Origin: RGEC01 sp964626685
Lineage (GTDB): Bacteria; Bacteroidota; Bacteroidia; NS11-12g; UBA955
Assembly (NCBI GenBank): GCA_964626685.1
Contig: CAZVJY010000015.1
Span: 1-41,699, forward strand
Length of the DNA: 41,699 nucleotides
Reading direction: 5' to 3'
The notes under the pieces are model-generated. The model saw only the letters and a program-made list of their open reading frames with translations, did not search any database and was not told the origin of the DNA. Both the position numbers and the translations under genes were made by a program. Of the stretch, positions 1-8,774 are shown one piece after another. The stretch's first letter is position 1; the number at the start of each line of letters is the position of its first letter.

Positions 1-4
1 AGCC

Positions 5-122
5 TGCCTGGCGGTGGTTTAGCCCTCCGGGGTCGGAAGACAGCGCCTTGTCTAAAACGTACAACACGCTTAAAAACGTGGAAATCGGCGTGCCTGGCGG
101 TGGTTTAATCCTTCGGGATCGG
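5..122. repeat. Pair of 32-bp direct repeats with UNCG hairpins
   Basis: Two 32-bp copies lie at 5-36 and 91-122, 86 bp apart, and agree at 28 of 32 positions. Three of the four differences fall in the stem of a small hairpin: GCCC-TCCG-GGGT in the first copy and ATCC-TTCG-GGAT in the second. The stem pairing is kept (C-G becomes T-A, G-T becomes A-T), and the fourth difference is the free N of a C(UNCG)G tetraloop. The spacing is not a multiple of three, so an in-frame protein repeat is unlikely. The first copy starts at the window edge, so the array may continue upstream. The family is not one I can name. Confidence 0.6.
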
Positions 123-175
123 CAAACAGGCCTCCCCAAAAAACCTTACTCCCCCAAAAACGTTACCTTTACCGT

Positions 176-955
176 ATGAAAAACATGAAAACGGCCCTGG
201 TTACGGGGGCATCAGGCGGACTCGGACTGGAATTTGCCCGCCTGCTGGCAGCCGACGGCTACCGCATGGTGCTGGTGGCGCGCAACGAAACCGCCCTGCA
301 GGCAGCTACCGCTGAAATGCAATCCCTGTATGGTGTGGAGGCAAGCTACTACGCCACAGATCTGGCCAAGCCCGATAATGTGGAGGCCCTGCTGCAGCAA
401 CTGCAAACCGATAACCTCAGCATCGATTGCCTGGTAAACAACGCCGGCTTTGGCGATGCGGGCTATTTTCTGGATAAACCCTTTTCCCTGCACCACGAGA
501 TGATGATGCTGAACATACACGCCCTCACCCGCCTCACCCATGCCCTGGCACAGGAAATGAAGGCCAAAGGGCACGGCCATATCTTGAACCTGGCCTCTAC
601 CGCGGCTTTCCAGCCCGCTCCGGCTTTTGCGGTGTATGCCGCCACCAAGTCCTATGTTTTAAGCTTTAGCGAAGCCCTGCGCTATGAACTGCGCAATACC
701 GGCGTGAGCGTAACCGCATCCTGCCCCGGGCCCACCGAAACGCCTTTCCACGACCGCGCCGCTACCCGCACATCCAAAATAATGCAAATGGGCATGATGA
801 AGCCCGAAGTGGTGGCCGAAGAGGCGTTTAGGGCCATGAAAGCCGGCAAACGCAGGGTGGTTCACGGCTGGCTGAATAAATTGCTGGTAATGAGTGGTGC
901 TATTACGCCCAGGGCACTGCTTATCAAAGCTACCCACGATTTAATGAAACCGTAA
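176..955 (+). CDS. Short-chain dehydrogenase/reductase (SDR)
   Basis: A 259-aa classical SDR, expected to be a cytosolic NAD(P)-dependent oxidoreductase. The sequence shows the nucleotide-binding TGASGGLG motif at residues 10-17, NNAG at 88-91, a catalytic Ser near 141 and YxxxK with Tyr154 and Lys158. The length is normal for the classical family. The C-terminal basic stretch and the general pattern resemble the DltE/YqjQ-like SDRs that act on lipidic or unknown substrates, but the substrate cannot be read from sequence. An ATG at 185 is an equally good start. A promoter-like TACCTTTA sits at 163-170, just ahead of the first ATG. The gene converges with the next one, with a single base between the stop codons. 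Confidence 0.9.
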   Translation: MKNMKTALVTGASGGLGLEFARLLAADGYRMVLVARNETALQAATAEMQSLYGVEASYYATDLAKPDNVEALLQQLQTDNLSIDCLVNNAGFGDAGYFLDKPFSLHHEMMMLNIHALTRLTHALAQEMKAKGHGHILNLASTAAFQPAPAFAVYAATKSYVLSFSEALRYELRNTGVSVTASCPGPTETPFHDRAATRTSKIMQMGMMKPEVVAEEAFRAMKAGKRRVVHGWLNKLLVMSGAITPRALLIKATHDLMKP

Positions 956-956
956 T

Positions 957-1403
957 TTAGGCGAGAACGTCCCAGGTTTTGTCTGCCAGCAACCGCACGG
1001 TGTGCAGAAACTCGGCGAAAGGCATTGTCTTGCCCCATTCGTAGGGCGCTACCATGCTCAGCACCTGCGTGCCATCTTCTTTCTGGTACAAATGGTAAAT
1101 ACCGCCTATCACGGGCTCGAAATTGATGGATGCCTGGTATATGGCATGGCTTACTTCCAAACGGTGTTCAATGTCACGGGCCTGCTGAATGAGCAGTGCA
1201 GCCTGCTTGCGCAGCATATCAATCTGTTGCTGGGCCTGGTGCTGCATCGCCTCATGCGCATTGGCTTTCAGCAGACGCTTGTCTATGGGTTCTATTTTGG
1301 GCGAACTCACCGACAAGGCATACGGGGCCTGGCTCAGCTCTCCCTGATACAGGGCGTCTTTCAGGTAATCGGGCCGGGTGTCGGTAATTTCGTTTTCTTC
1401 CAT
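957..1403 (-). CDS. DUF2452 family protein
   Basis: A 148-aa soluble protein that I recognise as the DUF2452 family found in many Bacteroidota. The middle (about residues 50-90) is a Gln-rich amphipathic helix likely to form a coiled coil. It is followed by the conserved stretch with GGIYHLYQKEDGT and APYEWG (about 100-128). There is no signal peptide or membrane segment. The biochemical function of the family is not established. It is transcribed toward the dehydrogenase at its 3' end. The neighbouring T9SS plug gene ends 37 bp upstream on the same strand, so read-through is possible. Confidence 0.8.
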   Translation of the reverse strand: MEENEITDTRPDYLKDALYQGELSQAPYALSVSSPKIEPIDKRLLKANAHEAMQHQAQQQIDMLRKQAALLIQQARDIEHRLEVSHAIYQASINFEPVIGGIYHLYQKEDGTQVLSMVAPYEWGKTMPFAEFLHTVRLLADKTWDVLA

Positions 1404-1440
1404 GGGCGACTATACTAACAAGCGCAAGGCCCTAATTGTT

Positions 1441-2727
1441 CTAGCGCTTGCCGCGGGTGTTTTCCAGGCCGTAGCCAATGAGTTCATCGTAGTTCATGGT
1501 CTGGTTGCGGTGATACATCAAAACCATGTAATTGTTTTCTGTTTCACTGTGTGATCCCTCAAAGTGTCTGGTATCCACCGAACCATCTGCAGGGTCGTAA
1601 ACCGCATAGGAATAGTTATAGTAGGCCTGTTTGAGCGGAATAACCGCCTCGTAGGTTTTGTTGTCGGGGTTGTAGAACATTTCACAATCCGGGTGCATGC
1701 GCCAGTCGCTGAGTTCGCCGTATACGTATACTTTTTTGTTTTTCAGTTCCTCATCGCTTTTGAGGGTAAAATGCACAAAGCAGTAGTCGCCTTCAGCGGA
1801 AGCACCGGACGGAAGCGGAATATCGCGGCTAAACAGAAAATAACGACCATTGTAATCGGCCCAGTTGAAGTAGCGGTCGAATCGGCGGGTTTGGTCGGTG
1901 ATAAGTACTATGTGTTTTTGGTTGGCTACATTGAAGCGTTGTTTAACACCGGCTGTGCTTTGGCGAAAACTGCGGATATCAAAAAAGCGGAATTCGTTGA
2001 GTCCTTCAAACTGGTTTCCGGTCTGGTACTGATAGCTGTAGCTGTTTCCGGATATAAACTGGGGAGCCAGGCTGTTGTTGGCTGTAACCCATTCTCCGTT
2101 GCGCAGGATTACGGCCTTCAGATCCTGGTAAGGTTTGGGCATGAAGTAATTGTCTGTGAGCACAAAATTGAAGTTTACCTGCTGATGGGTAGGGCGCAGT
2201 TCTACCTGTGAACTTTGAATCACGGTGAGGTCCACACGGCCTTTCATATCCATTACCATCAGGCGGCGGGAGAGTAGGATGTCGTTTTCGTCGTAGTTGC
2301 GGTATACCACCAACAGGTAATTGCCGGATATGCGCGGAACGGTGTTGGCAGCCGGCACGGCGGCTTCATAGTGCACAAACTTCATCAGGGTGCCATTGCT
2401 GAATGTTACGTTTTCGATGTTTTCAAATCCTTGTCCGTTCAGGAACTGATTTTTTTGAAGGCCGCTGGGGTTCCAGAGGGCGTCGCAATGCACAAGCGTA
2501 TACTGGTAATAGTCACGCTCATCGGTTATTTGGTCAAATTCCAGTTTTAGGGTGCCTGTTTCGCCCATCTGCACCACGGGGAAGGGAAATCCGGAGGCGG
2601 AGTTTTCCATTTTTACGGTGCGTATGTCTTTCTCATAAATGGCGTTGGTGTAGCGCAGGGTGCTGTCTTTGGAGGCCCAAAGGCAGGCGGGAAATATCAA
2701 AAGCAGACCGGCAACAAAATTTCTCAT
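1441..2727 (-). CDS. Type IX secretion system plug protein (formerly DUF5103)
   Basis: A 428-aa exported protein of the DUF5103 family, renamed T9SS plug protein after the SprA translocon structure, where it occupies the periplasmic side of the closed SprA channel. The frame is open to 2841, but the ATG at 2727 begins a clean signal peptide (MRNFVAGLLLIFPACLWA), so I chose it. The body is beta-rich, with the family's TLVHCDALWNPS region and, near the C-terminus, FYNPDNKTYEAVIPLKQAYY and the GSHSETENNY stretch. This fits the presence in the window of two secreted proteins with T9SS sorting domains. The other T9SS components are not here. Confidence 0.87.
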   Translation of the reverse strand: MRNFVAGLLLIFPACLWASKDSTLRYTNAIYEKDIRTVKMENSASGFPFPVVQMGETGTLKLEFDQITDERDYYQYTLVHCDALWNPSGLQKNQFLNGQGFENIENVTFSNGTLMKFVHYEAAVPAANTVPRISGNYLLVVYRNYDENDILLSRRLMVMDMKGRVDLTVIQSSQVELRPTHQQVNFNFVLTDNYFMPKPYQDLKAVILRNGEWVTANNSLAPQFISGNSYSYQYQTGNQFEGLNEFRFFDIRSFRQSTAGVKQRFNVANQKHIVLITDQTRRFDRYFNWADYNGRYFLFSRDIPLPSGASAEGDYCFVHFTLKSDEELKNKKVYVYGELSDWRMHPDCEMFYNPDNKTYEAVIPLKQAYYNYSYAVYDPADGSVDTRHFEGSHSETENNYMVLMYHRNQTMNYDELIGYGLENTRGKR

Positions 2728-3271
2728 GCGGTTAAACGTTATTCCAAATGTATGCCAAAAATTGGTTTTGGGCAAAAGACGGTTGCATTTGCTAATGTTT
2801 ACGTAAAAAATAGATGTCAAAAAAACTGCGTATATATACATAAATGCATCACAACTTAAGAACGATAAAAAGTAACAATTAGTGCCAACGGGCTTTTCCG
2901 CGGAAAGCGGGGTTTGAAATGCCTGTATTTGTTGATATTGGGGTTAGTGATAAGTCAATAAACCTATGTTTAATAATGTTTTAAGGTGTTTCAGCAATGA
3001 AGGTATTATTAAGGAACGCGCGCACACGCATCACGCAATAATATAAGTGAAAGTCACTAAACAAACAAATTTATAGTAAAAAAATATTTAACCCATATTG
3101 TGTTACGGTGTCCGATAAAAAAACACAAAAAAGCGGCAATAAAATTTGCATATTAAGCGTTTGTGTCGTATATTTGTTGTTCATCCCTTTTCCAACTTCA
3201 CGCTAAAATAAAAAACACCACAAAAGTGGCGCACCTCCTTTTGTGCCTAAAAATTAAATAAATAAAATTCC
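2728..3271. other. Intergenic region between divergent genes
   Basis: This 544-bp AT-rich stretch separates the plug gene (minus) from the AAA+ ATPase gene (plus). It holds a perfect 12-bp palindrome, TTTCCGCGGAAA, at 2895-2906 and the promoter at 3145-3176. I see no credible ORF or structural RNA in the rest. It is long for this otherwise compact part of the window. Confidence 0.6.
3145..3176 (+). promoter_or_regulatory. Bacteroidota-type promoter of the AAA+ gene
   Basis: TTTG at 3145-3148, a 20-bp spacer, then TATATTTG at 3169-3176. This matches the TTTG/TAnnTTTG consensus of the primary sigma factor in this phylum. Transcription should start near 3183, giving a leader of roughly 90 nt. 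Confidence 0.65.
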
Positions 3272-5002
3272 ATGAATAAACAAACCACTTCGCAGCCTTA
3301 CAAAATCGACCGCGCTTTGCGTGCGGCGTACAGTGAAATTCAGGCCACCTGTATGGTTGGCCGGTTATGGCGTGAAATGCCCGATCTTACCCGGTTGTCT
3401 GAGGAGATTTGCCTTACCTGCGAAGAGGTGGCCGTGCTGGCCGTTACCTTCGTTCAGGGCGAAACACAGTTGCAGGTGGATGACAAGGTTTACCGCAATT
3501 TGCTGCAGCACCACTTTGAGAAAAACGGCGCCCGTCCGCGTTTTGTGCTGAAGCGCATGAGCAGTAGTGGTATTATTGATTTGCACCGCGACCGCGAAAC
3601 CGGCAGTCCATCCTATTCCCTCAGCAATGAAACCGAGCGCGCCATAGATGAGGACGACACCAAGGGTTTCAAGGGCGCTGCACCGCAGGGGCTGGACCAG
3701 ATGCTGAACTTTGTACACCGCCGTCTGCTGGACCGCGACCACATGCTGCCCAGGCAGGTTTCGGACCTGATAGAGCTGGCCCGCCGCCACAACCGCGAAC
3801 TTTCGCTGGTAAAGTACCTGGAAGACAAAATGTGTTTTGGTGGCCCCGAAGAGGAATTTACCCTGTTGGCCATTTGCACCCGTGCGGCTATTGAAAACGA
3901 GCCATTCAATTTTGTTTACCTGGATTCGTACATCCACATCAACCGTGCAGACATTCAGCGCCTAAGGCAGGAAATACACGATGGAGACTGGTTGCCCATT
4001 AAGCAGGGCCTGGTGGAGATTACAGGCTCCAACATCATGGAGTTCAATCCGGAACTGCAACTCACAGAGGCGGGTTTTGATGTGTTGCTAAAAGAACTGG
4101 ATCCTCTCATTCTTAAGATGATCCGCCGCAAAATGGCATCGGTGAATACACCCCTTATCCAGCCTGAAGAGGTGCAAAAGGTGCAACTGCATTTTAGTCC
4201 TGCATTGCAGCGCAAAACGGACCGCATAGCCCGTTTGCTGAGTGTGCAGGGTTTTCGCGAATACCAGCAGGGATTGTCCAAAACCGAGCGTATGAAAGGC
4301 ATTACCATGCTCTTTCACGGAGGTCCGGGGTGCGGCAAAACAGAGTTTGCCCTGCAGCTGGCAAAACTCACCGGCAGGCCTGTAATGAAAATTCAGGTAA
4401 CCGATTTTATGAGCAAATGGGTGGGCGATTCGGAGGCCAACCTCAAACGCATTTTCTCTGACTACCGCAAAATGTGGGACCGCCTGGAGGTAAAGCCCAT
4501 TCTGTTTTTGAACGAGTGCGACCAGATAATTGGCAAGCGCCTGAATGCCACCCGCAGTGTGGACCAGATGCAAAACGGCCTGCAAAACCTGGTACTGGAG
4601 GAAATGGAAACCTTCGGAGGCATTCTGATTGGTACCACCAACCTTACCCAAAACATGGATCCGGCTTTTGAGCGCAGGTGGACCATGAAACTGTTCTTTG
4701 AAGCACCCGGTGTGGAAGCCCTGGCCGCCATCTGGAAGGCGCAGATCAAGGGATTGCGCAAGACCGAAGCCGAATACCTGGCGCAAAATTTTGCGTTCAC
4801 CCCCGGTGAAATTACCAATGTGGTAAGGCGTTTCAATGCAGAAAAGCTGCTGGGGCTTGAGGATACGCGCCTCAACACCCTGATTGAACTCTGCGAAACC
4901 GAACGGTATGCAAGCAAGCCACCCGCCAAAGCACCCCTGGGTTTCCTGGTTCCCGGGCAGCAGGAAATGGATCTGCAAAAGGAAAGACGAAAGGCAGGGT
5001 GA
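3272..5002 (+). CDS. AAA+ family ATPase with an N-E Walker B
   Basis: A 576-aa protein with a large helical N-terminal region (about 1-330) and one AAA+ module. Visible elements are Walker A GGPGCGKT (350-357), Walker B ILFLNECD (410-417), sensor 1 GTTN (454-457) and consecutive arginines R468/R469 where an arginine finger is expected. The Walker B aspartate is replaced by Asn (N414) while the catalytic Glu (E415) is kept. From memory, related AAA+ proteins carry F-N-E-A-D here, so this may be a family trait and not an inactivation. There is no signal peptide. The SKWVGDSEANLKRIF stretch is the usual pore-1/second-region AAA+ sequence (compare KYxGETE), suggesting hexameric remodelling of a protein. 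The substrate is unknown. It is expressed alone, between its own promoter and a strong terminator. Confidence 0.82.
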   Translation: MNKQTTSQPYKIDRALRAAYSEIQATCMVGRLWREMPDLTRLSEEICLTCEEVAVLAVTFVQGETQLQVDDKVYRNLLQHHFEKNGARPRFVLKRMSSSGIIDLHRDRETGSPSYSLSNETERAIDEDDTKGFKGAAPQGLDQMLNFVHRRLLDRDHMLPRQVSDLIELARRHNRELSLVKYLEDKMCFGGPEEEFTLLAICTRAAIENEPFNFVYLDSYIHINRADIQRLRQEIHDGDWLPIKQGLVEITGSNIMEFNPELQLTEAGFDVLLKELDPLILKMIRRKMASVNTPLIQPEEVQKVQLHFSPALQRKTDRIARLLSVQGFREYQQGLSKTERMKGITMLFHGGPGCGKTEFALQLAKLTGRPVMKIQVTDFMSKWVGDSEANLKRIFSDYRKMWDRLEVKPILFLNECDQIIGKRLNATRSVDQMQNGLQNLVLEEMETFGGILIGTTNLTQNMDPAFERRWTMKLFFEAPGVEALAAIWKAQIKGLRKTEAEYLAQNFAFTPGEITNVVRRFNAEKLLGLEDTRLNTLIELCETERYASKPPAKAPLGFLVPGQQEMDLQKERRKAG

Positions 5003-5010
5003 TACAAGAA

Positions 5011-5039
5011 ACGGGCGGAATGTGTGTTCCGCCCGTTTT
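5011..5039 (+). terminator. Rho-independent terminator
   Basis: A perfect 10-bp inverted repeat (ACGGGCGGAA at 5011-5020, TTCCGCCCGT at 5027-5036) with a 6-nt loop and a short T run, starting 8 bp after the AAA+ stop codon. Confidence 0.8.
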
Positions 5040-5113
5040 GGTTAGTAACCGGATAAATCCAGTTTTTGACGAATATCATATACTAACCGGCTTCTGTCCT
5101 CTTCCTTTGCACC

Positions 5114-5437
5114 ATGCCGCCCATCTACCGCCTAAAACCCAAAACCATCCTGCTGAATGTACTCACCGGCTATGTGGTAGGGCTGGGTGTGATTTCCCTG
5201 TTTATTTCCGGGGTGGATCATCCCAAACCCGAATGGGGCCCTTACTGGATGCTGCGGCCGCTCATCATTACCCCGCTGGCTTCTGCCTGCGGTGCTTTGG
5301 CCCTGCTATTGCCTGATTTTCTCAAACTGATTACCCCTTGGAAACGCCTGCTGGCTTTGTTTGCAGGGCTGGTTTTATTTATGATTTCCCTCTGGATGGG
5401 GATTGTGCTGGGACTGGCCGGCACGATGTGGGATTGA
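5114..5437 (+). CDS. Small three-helix inner-membrane protein
   Basis: A 107-aa protein with three hydrophobic segments (about residues 13-33, 48-67 and 79-100), a basic start, and a conserved-looking C-terminus, LGLAGTMWD. I associate this pattern, with an internal RPLIITPLA and the terminal GTMW, with a Bacteroidota family often labelled 'potassium transporter KefB'. The label is unlikely to be functional, because the protein is far too small for a KefB antiporter. No function is established. It ends 8 bp from the convergent gene that follows. Confidence 0.7.
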   Translation: MPPIYRLKPKTILLNVLTGYVVGLGVISLFISGVDHPKPEWGPYWMLRPLIITPLASACGALALLLPDFLKLITPWKRLLALFAGLVLFMISLWMGIVLGLAGTMWD

Positions 5438-5445
5438 CCTCACTT

Positions 5446-5922
5446 TCAGACCAGCATTTTTTTGAAAAAACTTCTGTATTGCCGCGTTTTTCGGAACTCT
5501 GCAAATACTTCTGCCGGTATCGCATAAATATCGATATGCTTATCCAGCAGCGCATTGTAAATGTATACCACCTGATCAAAATTCAGCGGGGCCTTAAGTT
5601 CCTGTATCTGCGACTTTACCAGGGGTGCCTGCATGGCCTCGCACACTTTGTGCGCGGCTGCCCTGCGAAACCACTCATAGCGCAAAGGCTCGTCGTAAAT
5701 AAAATAATGGGTTAATCCCTCGGTCTGGTTATCCAGCATGCGGTCCAGGTCTTCTTCTTCAAATATGCCCAGTGCCCGCAATTCTTTTTGCAACGCAAAA
5801 ATGTGGTGCAGTTCCCGCATAAACTCCCATGGTGGGAAGCGCATGTCGTCCTGCCGGTTTTTTGCCTTAAGCTTCAGGTAAACATCGAGGTATTTGTCAA
5901 TGTAAAAGCCCTTGTTTTTCAT
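5446..5922 (-). CDS. Conserved-looking hypothetical protein
   Basis: A 158-aa soluble protein that I do not recognise. It is rich in charged and aromatic residues and looks predominantly helical, with no signal peptide, membrane segment or catalytic motif that I can see. It begins with a clean ATG at 5922 (MKNKGFYIDKYLDVYLKLK). The frame is open over its full length, and codon use resembles its neighbours. It stands alone between convergent and co-oriented genes, with 100 bp between it and the threonine dehydrogenase stop. Confidence 0.68.
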   Translation of the reverse strand: MKNKGFYIDKYLDVYLKLKAKNRQDDMRFPPWEFMRELHHIFALQKELRALGIFEEEDLDRMLDNQTEGLTHYFIYDEPLRYEWFRRAAAHKVCEAMQAPLVKSQIQELKAPLNFDQVVYIYNALLDKHIDIYAIPAEVFAEFRKTRQYRSFFKKMLV

Positions 5923-6022
5923 CCCCGAAATGCAATATACAAAATTTTGAGGGGAAAGTCAAGGGGGAGTGGCTCAATGCGTGTAAATACGGGTATTGGT
6001 GATAGGTCGCGATCTGTCGCTA

Positions 6023-6982
6023 CTACTGCACGCCCATTTTCCGCAGGTTCTCCAGCATGTCGGCTGTCATCCTGTCGAGGTCGTAATCGGGTTTCCAGCC
6101 CCAGTCTTCACGGGCGCGGGTATCGTCAATGACAGCGGGCCATGAATCGGCTATAGCCTGGCGGTAATCGGGTTCGTAGGTGCTGCTGAACGCAGGAATA
6201 TGCTTTTGAATAGCTGCTGTAATTTCTTCGGGTCCAAAACTCATGCCGGCCAGGTTGTAGCTGGTGCGTATTTTTACTTTCTCAGCCGGTGCGTGCATGA
6301 TATCCAGCGTGGCTTTCAGGGCGTCGGGCATGTAGAGCATGGGCAATACCGTGCCGGGTTTTAGGAAGCAGTGGTGTTTGCCTGTGGTGAGGGCGTCGTG
6401 GTAAATGGCCACTGCGTAGTCGGTGGTGCCGCCGCCGGGTGCTGATTTATAGCCGATAAGGCCGGGATAGCGCAAACTGCGTGTATCCACCCCCCAGCGG
6501 TTGAAATAATACTGCGCATACAGTTCACCGGCCAGTTTGCTGATACCATATACCGTTGTGGGATCCATGGCGCCGTACTGCGGGGTGTTGATGCGGGGGG
6601 TATTTGGTCCAAAAGCCGCAATGCTGCTGGGCCAGTATACTTTTTTCACGATGCCGGTATCGCGGGCAGCGTCCAGCAGGTGAAAAAGACCATCCATGTT
6701 GAGTTTCCAGGCAAATTCGGGCATTTTTTCGGCCGTGGCGCTCAGCAGGGCTGCCAGGTGATATACCTGGGTGGGTTTGTATTTTTCCAGAATTTCCAGC
6801 AGTTTGGGCTTGTCGAGAATATCGAGCACTTCAAACGGACCTGTTTGAAAAACGATGTTATCGCTCTTTTTCACATCACTGGCTACTACATTGTTTTCGC
6901 CGTAAATTCCCCTAAGAGCCTCTGTAAGCTCGGTTCCCAGTTGCCCGCAGGCACCAATGACCAAAACCGTTTCTTTCTGCAT
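6023..6982 (-). CDS. L-threonine 3-dehydrogenase, SDR (epimerase-like) type
   Basis: A 319-aa extended SDR. It carries the NAD-binding GACGQLG motif (residues 10-16), SSIAAFGP near 119-126, and YxxxK with Tyr145 and Lys149. The strings RSLRYPGLIGYKSAPGGGT and TTDYAVAIYHDA are diagnostic of the SDR-type threonine dehydrogenase known from psychrophilic flavobacteria and trypanosomes. The enzyme oxidises L-threonine at C3 to 2-amino-3-ketobutyrate with NAD+. The product is cleaved by 2-amino-3-ketobutyrate CoA ligase to glycine and acetyl-CoA; that ligase gene is not in the window. The gene is divergent from the ABC transporter, with only 19 bp between the start codons. It is unrelated to the zinc-dependent Tdh of E. 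coli, so I give no symbol. Confidence 0.9.
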   Translation of the reverse strand: MQKETVLVIGACGQLGTELTEALRGIYGENNVVASDVKKSDNIVFQTGPFEVLDILDKPKLLEILEKYKPTQVYHLAALLSATAEKMPEFAWKLNMDGLFHLLDAARDTGIVKKVYWPSSIAAFGPNTPRINTPQYGAMDPTTVYGISKLAGELYAQYYFNRWGVDTRSLRYPGLIGYKSAPGGGTTDYAVAIYHDALTTGKHHCFLKPGTVLPMLYMPDALKATLDIMHAPAEKVKIRTSYNLAGMSFGPEEITAAIQKHIPAFSSTYEPDYRQAIADSWPAVIDDTRAREDWGWKPDYDLDRMTADMLENLRKMGVQ

Positions 6983-7001
6983 TTAACTGCAAAGGTTCAC
7001 A

Positions 7002-8774
7002 ATGGGCAGGAATTTACAAAATCCATTTATCTACGTACCTTTGTCTGCCTTGAATGCCAGACAGATCATACTCAATGCCCGCAACGGGTTCAGGCAGTTG
7101 CTTACCGGCGAACAGCGGGGAAAAACACGGTTGATTTTGTTGGGACAGACCCTGCTGGCAGTTACTGACATTATTGGTCTTGGCAGCATGGTACCCGTGC
7201 TGATGCTTGCACTGGATCATTCTTTTCTGGAAAAGAGCAGCAAGCTGCGGTTTATTTTTCACCAGTTGGGATTTTCTTCTGAGGCCAATTTTCTGAAAAC
7301 CCTGATTGGCGGAATTCTGCTATTTTTCATGGTAAAAGGCATTTTGGCATTTTTGCTGCAGCAGTATATCCGTAAAACGGCATCTGAAATTGCATTTAAT
7401 CTATCGCACCGGGCGTATGTGCGGGTTTTTGAAGATCGTTCCTATGACCGCCTTAATCAAGATGGCCCGGGCTTCAATGAAGTGGTTTTTTTCTCGCCAT
7501 TTTACTTTGTTTCCGGCACCTACATTCCTTATCTCACGCTGATGAGTGAGCTGGCCATTGTGGTACTGCTGACGGCTTTTTTCACTTGGTACAATCCGTT
7601 TATTTTCTTTCTCATTGTGGGTTTGATTGGCGGCGGATTTTTTCTGGTAAACCGTTTTGCCCGCAGGCGTATTACGGAGCTGGGGGAAGCAGGCGGGAAG
7701 TTCAGAGACAAAGCACTGCGTGAAATCAATTACGGCAGCGGCGGATTTACAGATATCATTACACACGGTGCCGAAGCGCATTTCAGGGATAAAATGCTGC
7801 AATACTTCCGCGGATTTTCCGAAAGCGGCATCCGCGCCATCAATTTGCAAACACTTCCTTTTAGGGTCAACGAAATGATTGCCCTGATTGGCATAACCCT
7901 GCTGGTGATTTATGCATATTTTTATTCCAGCGACAATATTGGTCAGGTACGTGCCCTGGCGGCCCTTTTTGCTATTGCCATTTTTCGCATGTTGCCTGCA
8001 GCCAACCGGGTTCTGCAAAGCCTGATGCACCTGAAACTAAGTGCCTATACCGCAGATCAGCTCAGGCCTGTGGTTACGGAGCCCAGCCTGAAAAAGGACA
8101 GCATAGGGCATTTTCACCATGAGATCTGCATGAAGAACGTGCACTTTGCCTTCATCGATAAACCCGAAATTATTACCGGGCTGAACCTGACAATCCAAAA
8201 AGGGGAGTGTGTGGGTATACGTGGGGTTTCCGGTGCCGGAAAAACCACGCTGGTAAAGCTTCTGATGGGTTTTTATCCGCCCAAAAGCGGCGAAATATAT
8301 GTGGATGGCGAGCTTATTGATGAAAGTAAAAGCACACTGGAATTGTTTGCCTATCTGGGCCAGGATCCCTATATCATCAATGGGACTATTGCAGACAACG
8401 TCGTTTTTGGAACAGATGCCAGCGATACGCAACGGATACACAAGGCGCTGAAAATGGCTGCTTTCAGCTGGCCCGAGGCTTCAGGAGATCTGCTGAAGGC
8501 CGAAGTAGGCGACCACGGCTCACGGCTTAGTGAGGGCCAGAAACAGCGTCTGGCACTGTCCAGGGCTATCTACCATAATAGTGAAGTACTTATTCTGGAT
8601 GAACCCAGCAGTGCCCTTGATGATGCCACCGAGCAAATTCTGCTTGGTCATTTGGCTGAATTAAAAAAATCGGGGAAAACCCTCATTATTATTGCCCACC
8701 GCGAAAAAGTTTTCGACATTTGCGACACCGTTTACACTTTAGAAAATAAGCAATTAACACCTTACCGGAAATGA
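7002..8774 (+). CDS. ABC exporter, fused permease and ATPase
   Basis: A 590-aa half-transporter with an N-terminal six-helix permease (about residues 40-345) and a C-terminal ATPase. Motifs are Walker A GVSGAGKT (408-415), Q-loop Q454, signature LSEGQ (509-513, Glu in place of the usual second Gly), Walker B VLILDE (529-534) and H-loop His566. The architecture and the following oxidoreductase recall lipid-linked glycan flippases of the PglK/MsbA group, but the substrate is inferred from context only. The start is uncertain: a promoter-like TACCTTTG lies inside the frame at 7036-7043, with TTTA 19 bp before it. If that promoter is used, translation would begin downstream, for example at the TTG at 7050. 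The stop overlaps the next start by 4 nt (ATGA). Confidence 0.87.
   Translation: MGRNLQNPFIYVPLSALNARQIILNARNGFRQLLTGEQRGKTRLILLGQTLLAVTDIIGLGSMVPVLMLALDHSFLEKSSKLRFIFHQLGFSSEANFLKTLIGGILLFFMVKGILAFLLQQYIRKTASEIAFNLSHRAYVRVFEDRSYDRLNQDGPGFNEVVFFSPFYFVSGTYIPYLTLMSELAIVVLLTAFFTWYNPFIFFLIVGLIGGGFFLVNRFARRRITELGEAGGKFRDKALREINYGSGGFTDIITHGAEAHFRDKMLQYFRGFSESGIRAINLQTLPFRVNEMIALIGITLLVIYAYFYSSDNIGQVRALAALFAIAIFRMLPAANRVLQSLMHLKLSAYTADQLRPVVTEPSLKKDSIGHFHHEICMKNVHFAFIDKPEIITGLNLTIQKGECVGIRGVSGAGKTTLVKLLMGFYPPKSGEIYVDGELIDESKSTLELFAYLGQDPYIINGTIADNVVFGTDASDTQRIHKALKMAAFSWPEASGDLLKAEVGDHGSRLSEGQKQRLALSRAIYHNSEVLILDEPSSALDDATEQILLGHLAELKKSGKTLIIIAHREKVFDICDTVYTLENKQLTPYRK

Noticed and set aside
4088..4978. 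A 296-codon minus-strand ORF within the AAA+ gene
   Set aside because: It is antisense to a gene with clear AAA+ motifs. The long open frame reflects codon bias of the real gene.
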